Assembly (NCBI GenBank): GCA_034663685.1 | Contig: JAXDJC010000125.1 | Location: 1-23,934 of the forward strand | Source: AC-37 sp034663685 | GTDB taxonomy: Bacteria; Actinomycetota; Thermoleophilia; Solirubrobacterales; Thermoleophilaceae | DNA: 23,934 nucleotides | Reading direction: 5' to 3' | Shown: positions 8,857 through 16,202 of the stretch, one piece after another | Layout of the letters: every line of letters begins with the position of its first letter | Numbering within the stretch: position 1 is the stretch's first letter | The notes under the pieces: model-generated | The model's input: only the letters and a program-made list of their open reading frames with translations | The model's database searches: none | What the model was told of the DNA's origin: nothing | Position numbers and translations under genes: made by a program

Positions 8857-9075
8857 GTGTCGAAGGAAGAGAAGATCGAGATGGAGGGCGAGGTCATGGA
8901 GGCCCTCCCCAACACCATGTTCCGGGTCAAGCTCGACAACGACCACGAGGTCCTGGGGCACATCTCGGGCAAGATGCGCCGTCACTACATCCGCATCCTT
9001 CCGGGCGATCGCGTCAAGATCGAGCTTTCCCCGTACGACCTCGATCGCGGCCGTATTACGTATCGCCACAAGTAG
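8857..9075 (+). CDS. infA: Translation initiation factor IF-1
   Basis: IF-1 binds the ribosomal A site on the 30S subunit during initiation. The 72 residues are the normal length and close to family consensus: EEKIEMEGEVMEALPNTMFRV, NDHEVLGHISGKMRRHYIRI, LPGDRVKIELSPYDLDRGRITYRHK. The start is GTG 8857; it fits the family N-terminus (MSKEEKIE) and is preceded by a TAGACT hexamer rather than a Shine-Dalgarno sequence. Elsewhere infA commonly sits beside rpmJ, rpsM and rpsK, but here it follows a cold-shock gene and is closed by a hairpin before a convergent LysR gene, so it appears to be a unit of its own. Confidence 0.98.
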   Translation: MSKEEKIEMEGEVMEALPNTMFRVKLDNDHEVLGHISGKMRRHYIRILPGDRVKIELSPYDLDRGRITYRHK

Positions 9076-9117
9076 CGGGCGGCTGCAAACCGTCGGATTC
9101 CGGCGTCATCGGTCGCT

Positions 9118-9135
9118 CGCGTGCGTTCGCACGCG
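9118..9135 (+). terminator. Strong GC stem-loop downstream of infA
   Basis: A perfect inverted repeat, CGCGTGCG/CGCACGCG separated by TT, can fold as a 7-bp stem with a GUUC loop. A pyrimidine-rich stretch (TCGCTCCCTCTTCCTT) follows. It lies 42 bases past the infA stop and before the end of the convergent lysR gene. Confidence 0.7.
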
Positions 9136-9204
9136 TCGCTCCCTCTTCCTTGGACTCCTCGGTTTTCGCCGCCCAGCGTCTCTGCAACGGCGACGGCGAA
9201 CGGC

Positions 9205-10128
9205 TCAGGCCACCGCGGCGATGTCCGGACGGGCGTAGTTCCGCGCCGTCTCCTTGAGCATCGTCAGCATCTCGCCCAGGGCGGCCGAGCGGTAGCCGTT
9301 GGCGAGCGTGGCGGCGTAGATCTTGCGGACGGGGGGCTTCTTGCCGATGGCGCGGACAACGATGTCGGGCCGCTCGCCCACCAGCGCGAGCTCCGGGATC
9401 AGCGCAACGCCCACGCCGGCCGCCACGAGGCCCTGCACCACGCCGAAGTCGTCGCTCTCGTACGCCACGCGGGGCTTGAAGCCGGCCTTGGCGCACGCCT
9501 CGTTGGCGTGGCGCGAGCACGCGCAGGCCTGGGTCGGCTGGATCCACGGCTCCCCGGCGAGGTCCTCGAAGCGCAGGCGCTCGCGGCCGGCCAGCTCGTG
9601 GTCCTTGGGGAGCGCGATGTGCAGCGGGTCGTCGAGGATGTGCTCGAAGTCGATCTCCTCCTGCTCGAGCACGCCGCTCGTGTCGTCCACGAGCACCAGG
9701 TCGAGCTCGCCCCCGCGCAGTCGCGGCAGGCTCTCGATCGGGTCGGCCTCCGACAGCGACAGCTCCACGCCGGGGTGCTTGCGGCTGAACACGGCGATCG
9801 CCATCGGCACGAGCGTGGCGCCGGCGGTGGGGAAGGAGCCGAGGCGCAGGCGCCCGCCCCGCAGGCCCGCGATCGCCTCGAGCTCGGCCTCGGCGTCGGC
9901 CAGCCGGGCGAGGATCCCGTCGGCGTGCCGCACGAGCGCCTCGCCGGCGTCGGTCAGGCGGATGCCGCGCGGATTGCGCTCGATCAGGGTGGTGCCGGTC
10001 TCGCGCTCGAGGGCCGCGATCTGCTGCGAGACCGCGGACTGCGTGTAGCCGAGCTTGTGCGCGGCGGCGGAGAACGACTTCTCCGCCGCGACCTCCCGAA
10101 GCACCTTCATTCGCTTGACGTCGAGCAT
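9205..10128 (-). CDS. LysR-family transcriptional regulator
   Basis: The 307-residue LysR-type regulator has an N-terminal winged helix (about 2-60, with FSAAAHKLGYTQSAVSQQIAALERETGTTL), a linker helix and a periplasmic-binding-protein-like effector domain (about 92-300). Three cysteines cluster in QACACSRHANEAC (Cys202, Cys204, Cys212). They could sense redox state or metals, although the spacing is not that of OxyR and similar Cys-bearing versions are ordinary in actinobacteria. The ATG start is preceded by a TAAGCT hexamer at 6 bases and no Shine-Dalgarno sequence. The gene is divergent from a small GNAT-like gene, with a T-N11-A dyad between them, the usual layout of autoregulated LysR genes. 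Effector and regulon are unknown. Confidence 0.93.
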   Translation of the reverse strand: MLDVKRMKVLREVAAEKSFSAAAHKLGYTQSAVSQQIAALERETGTTLIERNPRGIRLTDAGEALVRHADGILARLADAEAELEAIAGLRGGRLRLGSFPTAGATLVPMAIAVFSRKHPGVELSLSEADPIESLPRLRGGELDLVLVDDTSGVLEQEEIDFEHILDDPLHIALPKDHELAGRERLRFEDLAGEPWIQPTQACACSRHANEACAKAGFKPRVAYESDDFGVVQGLVAAGVGVALIPELALVGERPDIVVRAIGKKPPVRKIYAATLANGYRSAALGEMLTMLKETARNYARPDIAAVA

Positions 10129-10134
10129 TAGTCC

Positions 10135-10140
10135 AGCTTA
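10135..10140 (-). promoter_or_regulatory. TAAGCT -10-like hexamer of a probable leaderless lysR promoter
   Basis: On the minus strand TAAGCT ends 6 bases before the lysR ATG, with no Shine-Dalgarno sequence. A TTGTTC at 10154-10159 lies only 13 bases upstream, too close for a normal -35. Confidence 0.4.
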
Positions 10141-10158
10141 TCACCGATCCAAGGAACA

Positions 10159-10173
10159 ATCGTTTGAATTGAT
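10159..10173. promoter_or_regulatory. T-N11-A dyad, candidate LysR operator
   Basis: The sequence ATCGTTTGAATTGAT has the LysR-box form T-N11-A. It is an imperfect dyad (ATC..TT.AA..GAT, 10 of 14 positions symmetrical about the central G). It lies 31 bases upstream of the lysR ATG and 49 bases upstream of the divergent start, in an unusually AT-rich patch for this window. Such boxes are the known binding site class of LysR proteins; binding here is inferred. Confidence 0.5.
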
Positions 10174-10221
10174 GGGCTCCCCGGTCGATAATGGTCCTAC
10201 CCCACCAACCGGGAGACCACC

Positions 10222-10515
10222 ATGAGCCACCGCGACACCATCATCATCCGAAGCACCAACGAGCACGACACGCCGGCTCTCGCCCGCCTGGCCGCGCTCG
10301 ACAGCGCGCCGCTGGTGAGCGGCACGGCGCTGGTCGCGGAGGTCGATGGCGTGATTCGCGCCGCGCTGCCGATGAGCGGCAGCCGGCCGATCGCCGACCC
10401 CTTCGCCGAGAGCGCCCATCTCGTCGAGCTGCTGCGCTCCCACGCAGCCGCGCTCGACACCGCGCAGCCGGCCCGTGCCCAGCGCACCCGCCGCCTCGCA
10501 ACCGCAACCGCCTAG
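10222..10515 (+). CDS. Small GNAT-like protein of unknown function
   Basis: The 97-residue protein resembles the N-terminal half of GNAT acetyltransferases as found in a short actinobacterial family: IIIRSTNEHDTPALARLAALDSA, LVSGTALVAEVDGVIRAALPMSG, PIADPFAESAHLVELLRSHAA. It appears to lack the second half of the GNAT fold with the acetyl-CoA-binding P-loop (Q/RxxGxG/A), so acetyltransferase activity is doubtful. A GGGAG Shine-Dalgarno sequence 6 bases before the ATG supports the start. The C-terminal 20 residues (TAQPARAQRTRRLATATA) are basic and low-complexity. Divergent placement from the LysR gene across a T-N11-A box makes it the most likely regulated target. The family is recognised from memory, and its function is unknown. 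Confidence 0.75.
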   Translation: MSHRDTIIIRSTNEHDTPALARLAALDSAPLVSGTALVAEVDGVIRAALPMSGSRPIADPFAESAHLVELLRSHAAALDTAQPARAQRTRRLATATA

Positions 10516-10532
10516 CCAGGGCGAACGCAGCA

Positions 10533-10561
10533 CGCCGCGCGCCTCCCCCGGGCGCGTGGCG
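10533..10561. terminator. GC-rich hairpin between convergent genes
   Basis: Bases 10533-10543 pair with 10551-10561 as an 11-bp stem containing one G-T pair, with a TCCCCCG loop. It lies 17 bases after the small GNAT-like gene and 19 bases after (in its own direction) the minus-strand ceramidase-like gene, so it can serve both. Confidence 0.6.
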
Positions 10562-10580
10562 GCTGCGCTTAGCCGGCGCC

Positions 10581-12521
10581 CTACGGCCCCGGGAACGTCG
10601 TGTCCATCCCGTGGTCGAACACGAGGTCGTTCGGGAACGCGCCGCAGCGGTCGTAGGCGTCGCGGTACTGGCTTCCCTTCCCGAACAGCTCGCCGGCCCC
10701 GCGCAGCAGCGAGCACGTGACCCGCTCGCCCAGCGTGAGTGAGACGTTGAACGCGTAGTTGTCGTTGCCGATCGGGCTCACCTGGTCGCCGCGGCTGTTG
10801 AAGAAGGTGCGGCGCACGGGGTCGGGGTAGGCCTCGAGCGGCGCGATGATGTAGCCGAGCTGGTCGTTCGCCAGGCCGGCCGTCATGTAGCCGCGCATGC
10901 CGGGCACGGCGTCGCGGACCTTGAGGGCGATCTGCGGGTAGATCTCGCCCGGCACCGCCGAGAGCAGCACGTCGCCGATCCGGACGGTCTGGGTGACGGT
11001 GCCGAGGATGTTGCCCTGGACCCACGGCGGCGAGAGCGACCGGTCGATCTCCGCGCCGCCGGGCGAGCCTGCCACCCCGAGCCCGAGGTACACGATGCCG
11101 TTCTCCGCCGGGTCCTGGATCAGATACGAGCGCGAGTCGACGATCGGGTCCCCGGCCACGAGCGTGGCGTTCCCGATCGCCTGCTTCGCGCGGTCCACCA
11201 CGCGCTGGGCGTAGGAGTCGAGGATGCAGATCGCGTCGGCCTCCACCTTCTGGTCGGCCTTCGGGTTGGTGGCGCAGCCGCGGTCCGCCGGCTGGCTGCG
11301 GCCGAACGTGCCGATGATCGTCATCGCCTTGCCGCCGAGCTGGTCGGCGAGCATGAGGTTGGCCCGCTGCTCCCAGTCTCCGGTGATCCGCGTGTTGCTC
11401 GATCCGAGCACCGTCGAGTGGGCCGAGAAGTTGAGGATCGTGGCGATCGGCTTGTCGGTGCTCGTCCGCGCCTGGAGCACGCGCACGTCCGAGTCCATCA
11501 CGTCGTTGTGGCTCGTGTCGTTGAACGGGTCCTCGCCGAACTGATTGGAGAGCAGGTCGCGCCCGGGCGCCGTGCCGTAGTAGAGGTTGGCCGGCTCGCG
11601 ATTGCGGTACGAGTCCACGATCGCGTCGACCGCCTGCTGGAACATGTAGCGGCGGAAGTCGAGCGGCACGTTGCCCCACACGCCCATCGGATCGGCGCCC
11701 CCGTGCGAGTGGTCCGACTGGACCGTCACCTGCTCGGCCCTGAGCCCGCCGCCGGTGGCCTTCTCGACCGCCCTGCGGATGTCCATCAGCCCGTACGGCG
11801 CGTCCTTGTTCGCCACGAACCAGCCCTGCACCTCGATGTCGCCGATCGCGATCGTGTGCTTGCCGTCGCCGATCGTGAGCGCGCGCACCGAGGGGCCCGT
11901 GCCGAGCACGCCGGTGGCGGCGCGGCCGGAGACGACCGGCGACCCGCCGCCGATGCCGTAGCCGCCGAGGTACACCGGCTCGCCCTTCCACCGGCCGTCG
12001 GCGTCGGGGTTGATCGAGCGCGACGCCACCCCGATCGAGTACGTGAGCCTGGGCACCTCCGGCGCGCCCGGCGGCCCGCCTCCGGTGCCGCCGGGGCACT
12101 TGACGTACGGGGGCAGCCGCCGCGACGGCGCCGTGGCCCGGTGCGGCAAGAGGCCGCGCGCGCGAGCGGAGATCGTGACCTTGACCACGCTGCACGTCTT
12201 GAACAGCGACAGCGCCGGCGCGGCCACCGGCAGCGTGACGAGGGTGCGCTTTCCCTTCTTCACCCTGAGCTCCCGCGTGGCCGTGATGTCGCCGGTCTTC
12301 GAGCCCTTGGCCGAGCTGCGCACCAGGCCGCGCAGGCGCACCGTGGCGCTGCGCTCGCTCGTGACCTCCACCCGCACCACCCGGTCCTTCACGATCTCGC
12401 GCTGGCTGAGCGTGAGCACGTTCACCGAGATTCGCGGCCGCGGCGCCTTCGCCGCGCCGGCCGCGGGAGCACTCGCCAGCGCCGCCACCCCTGCGAGCGC
12501 GAGCGCGAGCGTGCCGCGCAT
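10581..12521 (-). CDS. Secreted neutral/alkaline ceramidase-like hydrolase
   Basis: The 646-residue exported protein resembles neutral (non-lysosomal) ceramidases, zinc amidases that release fatty acid from ceramide-type lipids. A signal peptide (MRGTLALALAGVAALASAPAAGA) is followed by a beta-rich domain (about 30-142) unlike the classical enzyme, then the catalytic-like domain (about 158-646). Positions matching the zinc ligands of the Pseudomonas enzyme are visible: QSDHSHGG (His271/His273), FSAHSTVL (His368), SAVPGEIYPQ (Glu526) and ANDQLGYIIAPLEAY (Tyr557). The GDVSPN-type nucleophile segment is not clear; the matching region reads GTFGRSQPADRGC, so activity is uncertain. The start ATG 12521 overlaps the upstream stop (TGATG), which argues for coupled translation. 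An open frame continues upstream through that gene but is a shadow of it. Confidence 0.75.
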   Translation of the reverse strand: MRGTLALALAGVAALASAPAAGAAKAPRPRISVNVLTLSQREIVKDRVVRVEVTSERSATVRLRGLVRSSAKGSKTGDITATRELRVKKGKRTLVTLPVAAPALSLFKTCSVVKVTISARARGLLPHRATAPSRRLPPYVKCPGGTGGGPPGAPEVPRLTYSIGVASRSINPDADGRWKGEPVYLGGYGIGGGSPVVSGRAATGVLGTGPSVRALTIGDGKHTIAIGDIEVQGWFVANKDAPYGLMDIRRAVEKATGGGLRAEQVTVQSDHSHGGADPMGVWGNVPLDFRRYMFQQAVDAIVDSYRNREPANLYYGTAPGRDLLSNQFGEDPFNDTSHNDVMDSDVRVLQARTSTDKPIATILNFSAHSTVLGSSNTRITGDWEQRANLMLADQLGGKAMTIIGTFGRSQPADRGCATNPKADQKVEADAICILDSYAQRVVDRAKQAIGNATLVAGDPIVDSRSYLIQDPAENGIVYLGLGVAGSPGGAEIDRSLSPPWVQGNILGTVTQTVRIGDVLLSAVPGEIYPQIALKVRDAVPGMRGYMTAGLANDQLGYIIAPLEAYPDPVRRTFFNSRGDQVSPIGNDNYAFNVSLTLGERVTCSLLRGAGELFGKGSQYRDAYDRCGAFPNDLVFDHGMDTTFPGP

Positions 12522-14818
12522 CAGTGCGCCGGGGGCGCCGGGCAGTCCCCGCTCGCCGGATACGGGTCGCGCGCCTGCGGCGCGCCCGTCTGCGGGTCGG
12601 GGTAGTGGAGGCATTCGAGGTTGTTCGGGTCCGCGATCGGCACCTCGAACTGCTCCGGGTTCGTGTTCAGGAGCTGGCCGGTGGCCAGGAACGTGGTGAG
12701 CTGCTGCTCGCCGGACGACCGCCCGGCCAGGGTCGGGTCGGCGAGCCAGCCGTGCGGGTCGGAGGAGTAGGTCGGGGTCTTGTCGTTGCGGTAGTAGACG
12801 ACGCGGTCGAACAGGTTGCCCGCGCGGTAGAGCGTGCCCGCCGTCGGGTTGGGCACGGTGCCGTCCCCGTACGCCGTCTGGAAGGCGATCTCCTTCGGGT
12901 TCCCGGCCCAGGCGGGATCGGGCCGCAGGCGGATGCGCGGCGCGAACGTCTCCGGGCTGCCCGTGCGCTCGAACCAGTTCGACGAGCCGATCAGCTCCTG
13001 GAGCTGCGCCGCGCCCGGGTGCGAGATCACGACCGGCGGCTCGTTGCGCAGCGGCAGGTCCTCGGTGAAGCCGTTGCGCCCCGGGCCGCCGTTCAGGTAG
13101 CTCGGCCGCGCGCGCCCGAGCGTGGTGGCGAGGTCGCCTCGGAAGCCCGACTCGCGCGCGATGTCCACGATCGGCCCGCCCGGCACGTTGAGCAGCCCGC
13201 GGTGGAAGAGCGGGTCGGTGCCCATCACCATCGTGCCGTAGATCCCGCCGAAGCTCAGCCCGTAGTACATGATCCGCTGCGGGTCCACGAGGCCGTTGCC
13301 GATCCCGGGGATGTCGAGCCCCGCCTGCAGCGCGCGGCCGAGCGCCATGTTGTCCACGACCGTCTGCACGAGCCCCGACTGGAGTCCGTCGAGCGGCTTG
13401 CGTGAGGGCAGCGGGCCGCCGTCTCCGGTGCGGAAGTGGGCGGTGGGGCCGACGCCGTCGTTCAGTCCGGTACCGATCTTCCCGTCGCCGTCGAGGTCCC
13501 GCCCGCGCCCGTAGCTGAGGAACGTCGTGGGCTTGCCGGCGCTCGTGACCGTCGTGGTGCTCTGCGGGCCGAAGCCGTGGCCAGAGGGGTCGGTGGCCAG
13601 CGTGAGGATGCCCTGCGCGGCGTTGTAGTCGGACGTGACGAACAGGTCGTAATGGCTGCGCGTGAAGCCCGGCCCGTAGACCGCGGCGGGCCACGGCGGC
13701 GGGAACTTGGCCGGGTCCGGCGTGACCACCGCCACCCCCAGCCGGTCGGCGCCGAACGGCTTCGGGGTCCTCTTGGTCGGCACCGCCGGGATCTCGCCGT
13801 CGGTGAGCGTGCCGGCGGCCGTCTTCTTCCCCTTGCCCTTCACGCGGTACGGGTGATCGGTGTGGGCGTCCGGCGAGGCGTACTGATAGCGCGGCGAGAG
13901 GAAGCTCCCGAACGCGAAGTAGCCGGCCGCGCCGAGCGGGATCAGGTTGGGCACGGCGCTCGAGTGGAGCGCGCCGTCGACCTTCGGGTCGATCTTGACC
14001 TGGTCGTTGCGGACGATCCCGTTGAGCGGGTCGGCGATCGACGGCGCGATGCTGGCCGCGCTGAACACGTCGGCCGTGCCGTCCTGGACGAAGCTGAGCT
14101 TGCGGCTCGCGGTGGAGCTCGCCGCGTCGGGGAAGCCGGCGAGGCGGTAGGCGTTGGCCGCGTCCGAGAGAGGCGCGTCGAGCGCCTTGCGGATGCGCAC
14201 CAGCTCGCCGCTCGCGGTCCGCGTGGTGAAGCGCACCACGCACGCCTTGCCGCACGCCCTGACCGGCTTGCCCTTGGCGTCCTGGATCCCGCTGGTCACG
14301 TGGATCTTGTAGTGCTTGCCCTCCTCGAGGAACTTGTCGCTGATGCCGGCCAGGGTGTGGGTGACCGGGTCGAACGTGAGCTGCCGCATGCCGCCCACGA
14401 ACGTGCCCTTGCGGCCGGCGGTGATGAAGAAGTCCTTGTCGTTGACGGAGCTCAGCTTGATCGTGCCGGTGAAGGGCACGCTCACGCGCGGCTGGAGGTC
14501 GAACCCGTCGAGCGTGTTCATCTCGGCGTAGCCGTCGCAGATCGAGTAGGTCGCCCTTGTGCACCCGCGCTGCACCACCCCGCCGACGATCGGGTAGTCG
14601 ATGCCCTGGCGGAAGTTCACGCGCCGGCCGGTCGCCTGCGCCGGGTCGGCCTTGCTGAAGGCGTCGTCCGGGAAGATGCGCGTGCCGTAGTGCGAGCCGC
14701 GAACGACGGACACCGCGGAGGCCGCGTCAGCCTGGGCGAGGGGGGCGAGCAGGCAGAGGCCCGCGGCCAATCCGCACCCCCAGCGTCGTGCCCTCGCGCT
14801 CCCCACCTGCACGGGCAC
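12521..14818 (-). CDS. Secreted alpha/beta hydrolase (lipase/esterase-like) with Ig-like N-terminal domain
   Basis: This is an exported protein of up to 765 residues. The signal peptide is about residues 10-33 (ARRWGCGLAAGLCLLAPLAQADA). Residues of about 40-200 look like an SbsA-type Ig-like domain (VPFTGTIKLSS, THTLAGISDKFLEEGKHYKIHVTSGIQDAKGKPV). The hydrolase part has an oxyanion-type strand PAAVYGPGFTRSHYDL (about 377-392) and the nucleophile elbow YYGLSFGGIYG with Ser522. An insert, RDLDGDGKIGTG (440-451), has the Asp pattern of an EF-hand/dockerin calcium loop. Substrate is unknown; a lipid ester fits the linked ceramidase-like gene. The start is uncertain: GTG 14818, 14812 and 14806 are all in frame. 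A TATCGT hexamer overlapping 14818 favours a downstream GTG, without affecting the signal peptide. Confidence 0.8.
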   Translation of the reverse strand: MPVQVGSARARRWGCGLAAGLCLLAPLAQADAASAVSVVRGSHYGTRIFPDDAFSKADPAQATGRRVNFRQGIDYPIVGGVVQRGCTRATYSICDGYAEMNTLDGFDLQPRVSVPFTGTIKLSSVNDKDFFITAGRKGTFVGGMRQLTFDPVTHTLAGISDKFLEEGKHYKIHVTSGIQDAKGKPVRACGKACVVRFTTRTASGELVRIRKALDAPLSDAANAYRLAGFPDAASSTASRKLSFVQDGTADVFSAASIAPSIADPLNGIVRNDQVKIDPKVDGALHSSAVPNLIPLGAAGYFAFGSFLSPRYQYASPDAHTDHPYRVKGKGKKTAAGTLTDGEIPAVPTKRTPKPFGADRLGVAVVTPDPAKFPPPWPAAVYGPGFTRSHYDLFVTSDYNAAQGILTLATDPSGHGFGPQSTTTVTSAGKPTTFLSYGRGRDLDGDGKIGTGLNDGVGPTAHFRTGDGGPLPSRKPLDGLQSGLVQTVVDNMALGRALQAGLDIPGIGNGLVDPQRIMYYGLSFGGIYGTMVMGTDPLFHRGLLNVPGGPIVDIARESGFRGDLATTLGRARPSYLNGGPGRNGFTEDLPLRNEPPVVISHPGAAQLQELIGSSNWFERTGSPETFAPRIRLRPDPAWAGNPKEIAFQTAYGDGTVPNPTAGTLYRAGNLFDRVVYYRNDKTPTYSSDPHGWLADPTLAGRSSGEQQLTTFLATGQLLNTNPEQFEVPIADPNNLECLHYPDPQTGAPQARDPYPASGDCPAPPAH

Positions 14819-14822
14819 GATA
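14817..14822 (-). promoter_or_regulatory. TATCGT -10-like hexamer at the start of the secreted hydrolase gene
   Basis: On the minus strand TATCGT ends 4 bases before GTG 14812 and 10 bases before GTG 14806, and runs into GTG 14818. If it is a leaderless promoter, the annotated first GTG would not be in the mRNA as a codon. Weaker than the other copies. Confidence 0.3.
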
Positions 14823-14870
14823 CGGCAAGTGCGCCAACCCGGGCGCAGGCACGGCGCGCCGGTGGCGCCG

Positions 14871-16202
14871 CTAGCCCGCGGGCGCTGCGATCGGCGGCTC
14901 GGCGTCCACGTGCCGGCGGCCGGTGGCCTGCTCGATGTGTTCGGCGGCGTCGAGCAACAGCTCCTCGCGGTTCCACGCCGCCTGGAGCATCAGGCCGATC
15001 GGCATCCCGTCCTCGTTGAAGCCCACGGGCACGTTGATGCCCGGGATGCCGGTGAGGTTGCCGAGTCCGGCCTGGCCGACGTTGGCGGGCTCGGCGGGGG
15101 ACGGCCCCGACGGGCGCTCGACGGTGGGGTTCTCGATCGGCGGCGCCACGGCCGGGACCGTGGGCCAGGCGATCGCGTCGTAGGTCTCGAACGCGGAGGC
15201 GACGGCGCGGCGCAGCTGCGAGCGCACGCGCATCGCGCGGGCCAGCGCCTCGGCAGGCATCATGCGCTCGTACTTGATCAGGGCGCGGCTGAGCGGGTCG
15301 GCCGCGGCCAGGTCCTCGTCGCTGAACTCAGGCAGGGCCTCCACCGTGATGATCACCACGGTCGCGATCAGCGAGTGCTCGGCGCCCTCGAGGGAGATCT
15401 CCTCGACATCCCATCCCGCCGCGTCGAGCGCGTCCCGGCAGGCCTTCTCCACGCTCGGGTCGATGTCGTCCCAGAACGGGTCGCGGACCACGCCCACGCG
15501 CAGCCCGGAGCCGTCGCCCGCGGTCAGGTCGCGGGCCAGCAGCGCGGAGCCGAAGAGGCGGGCGTCGGCGGCGTCGCGGCACAGCGGCCCGAATGCGCCG
15601 AGCGCGGAGTGGGCGTGCACGTGCCCGTCGCGCGGGACCACGTTGTTGGTGAGCTTGAGGCCGGTCACGCCGCAGTACGCGGCGGGCAGGCGAACCGAGC
15701 CGCCGCCGTCCGCGCCGACCGCCGCCCCAAGCATGCGCCCGCCGACCGCCGATGCCGAGCCGCCGGAGGAGCCGCCGGCGCAGCGGGTCGGGTCCCACGG
15801 GTTGCCGACCGGCCCGTAGGCCGATACGTGGCCGGTCGTGCCGGCGCCCCAGAAGTGCATCTGCGTGACGCCCGCCACCACGGCACCCGCGTCGCGCAGG
15901 CGCCGGAAGACGGCGGACTCGCCGGCGGGGATCGCGTCGATGCTCGACCCGTTGCGGGGCGCCCGCCACGGGATCGAGAACTCGTCCTTGATCCCGACCG
16001 GCACGCCGCGGAGGGGCCCGTCGGGCGCCTCGTCCAGCATGCGGCGCGACTGCTCGGGGAAGGTGGCCACCACTGCGTTCAGATCGCCGTTGCGCTCCTC
16101 GAACCGGGCCAGCGTGGCGTCCAGCAGCTCGCCCGCGTCCAGCTCACCGCTCCGGACGGCGTCCGCCTGGGCCCGCAGCGAGAGATCCTGGGGATGGCTC
16201 AC
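14871..16202 (-). CDS. Amidase-signature-family enzyme
   Basis: The 443-residue serine hydrolase has the Ser-cisSer-Lys triad that cleaves amide bonds. Lys72 lies in GVPVGIKDEF, the cis-serine in RCAGGSSGGSASA (Ser145/146) and the nucleophile Ser169 in GADGGGSVRLPAAYCGVTGLK. The C-terminal NLTGIPGINVPVGFNEDGMPIGLMLQAAW is typical of the family. No signal peptide is present, so it is cytosolic. It is shorter than GatA (about 480-490) and there is no gatB nearby, so tRNA amidotransferase function is unlikely. The closest organisation I know is AtzE-type hydrolases that need a small GatC-like subunit. Its GTG start overlaps the stop of a 67-residue acidic protein (GTGA). The substrate is not predictable. 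Confidence 0.9.
   Translation of the reverse strand: MSHPQDLSLRAQADAVRSGELDAGELLDATLARFEERNGDLNAVVATFPEQSRRMLDEAPDGPLRGVPVGIKDEFSIPWRAPRNGSSIDAIPAGESAVFRRLRDAGAVVAGVTQMHFWGAGTTGHVSAYGPVGNPWDPTRCAGGSSGGSASAVGGRMLGAAVGADGGGSVRLPAAYCGVTGLKLTNNVVPRDGHVHAHSALGAFGPLCRDAADARLFGSALLARDLTAGDGSGLRVGVVRDPFWDDIDPSVEKACRDALDAAGWDVEEISLEGAEHSLIATVVIITVEALPEFSDEDLAAADPLSRALIKYERMMPAEALARAMRVRSQLRRAVASAFETYDAIAWPTVPAVAPPIENPTVERPSGPSPAEPANVGQAGLGNLTGIPGINVPVGFNEDGMPIGLMLQAAWNREELLLDAAEHIEQATGRRHVDAEPPIAAPAG

Noticed and set aside
9205..10128. LysR protein as OxyR
   Set aside because: The cysteine spacing (202, 204, 212) does not match the OxyR pair, and no peroxide-defence gene is adjacent.
10581..14564. 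A single 1327-codon minus-strand protein covering both secreted hydrolases
   Set aside because: The first half in that frame is low-complexity Arg-rich shadow of the lipase-like gene. A clean signal peptide begins at ATG 12521, overlapping the lipase stop, so two proteins are correct.
14871..16202. Amidase as GatA of the tRNA amidotransferase
   Set aside because: No gatB is nearby and the protein is shorter than GatA; the family signature alone is not specific.
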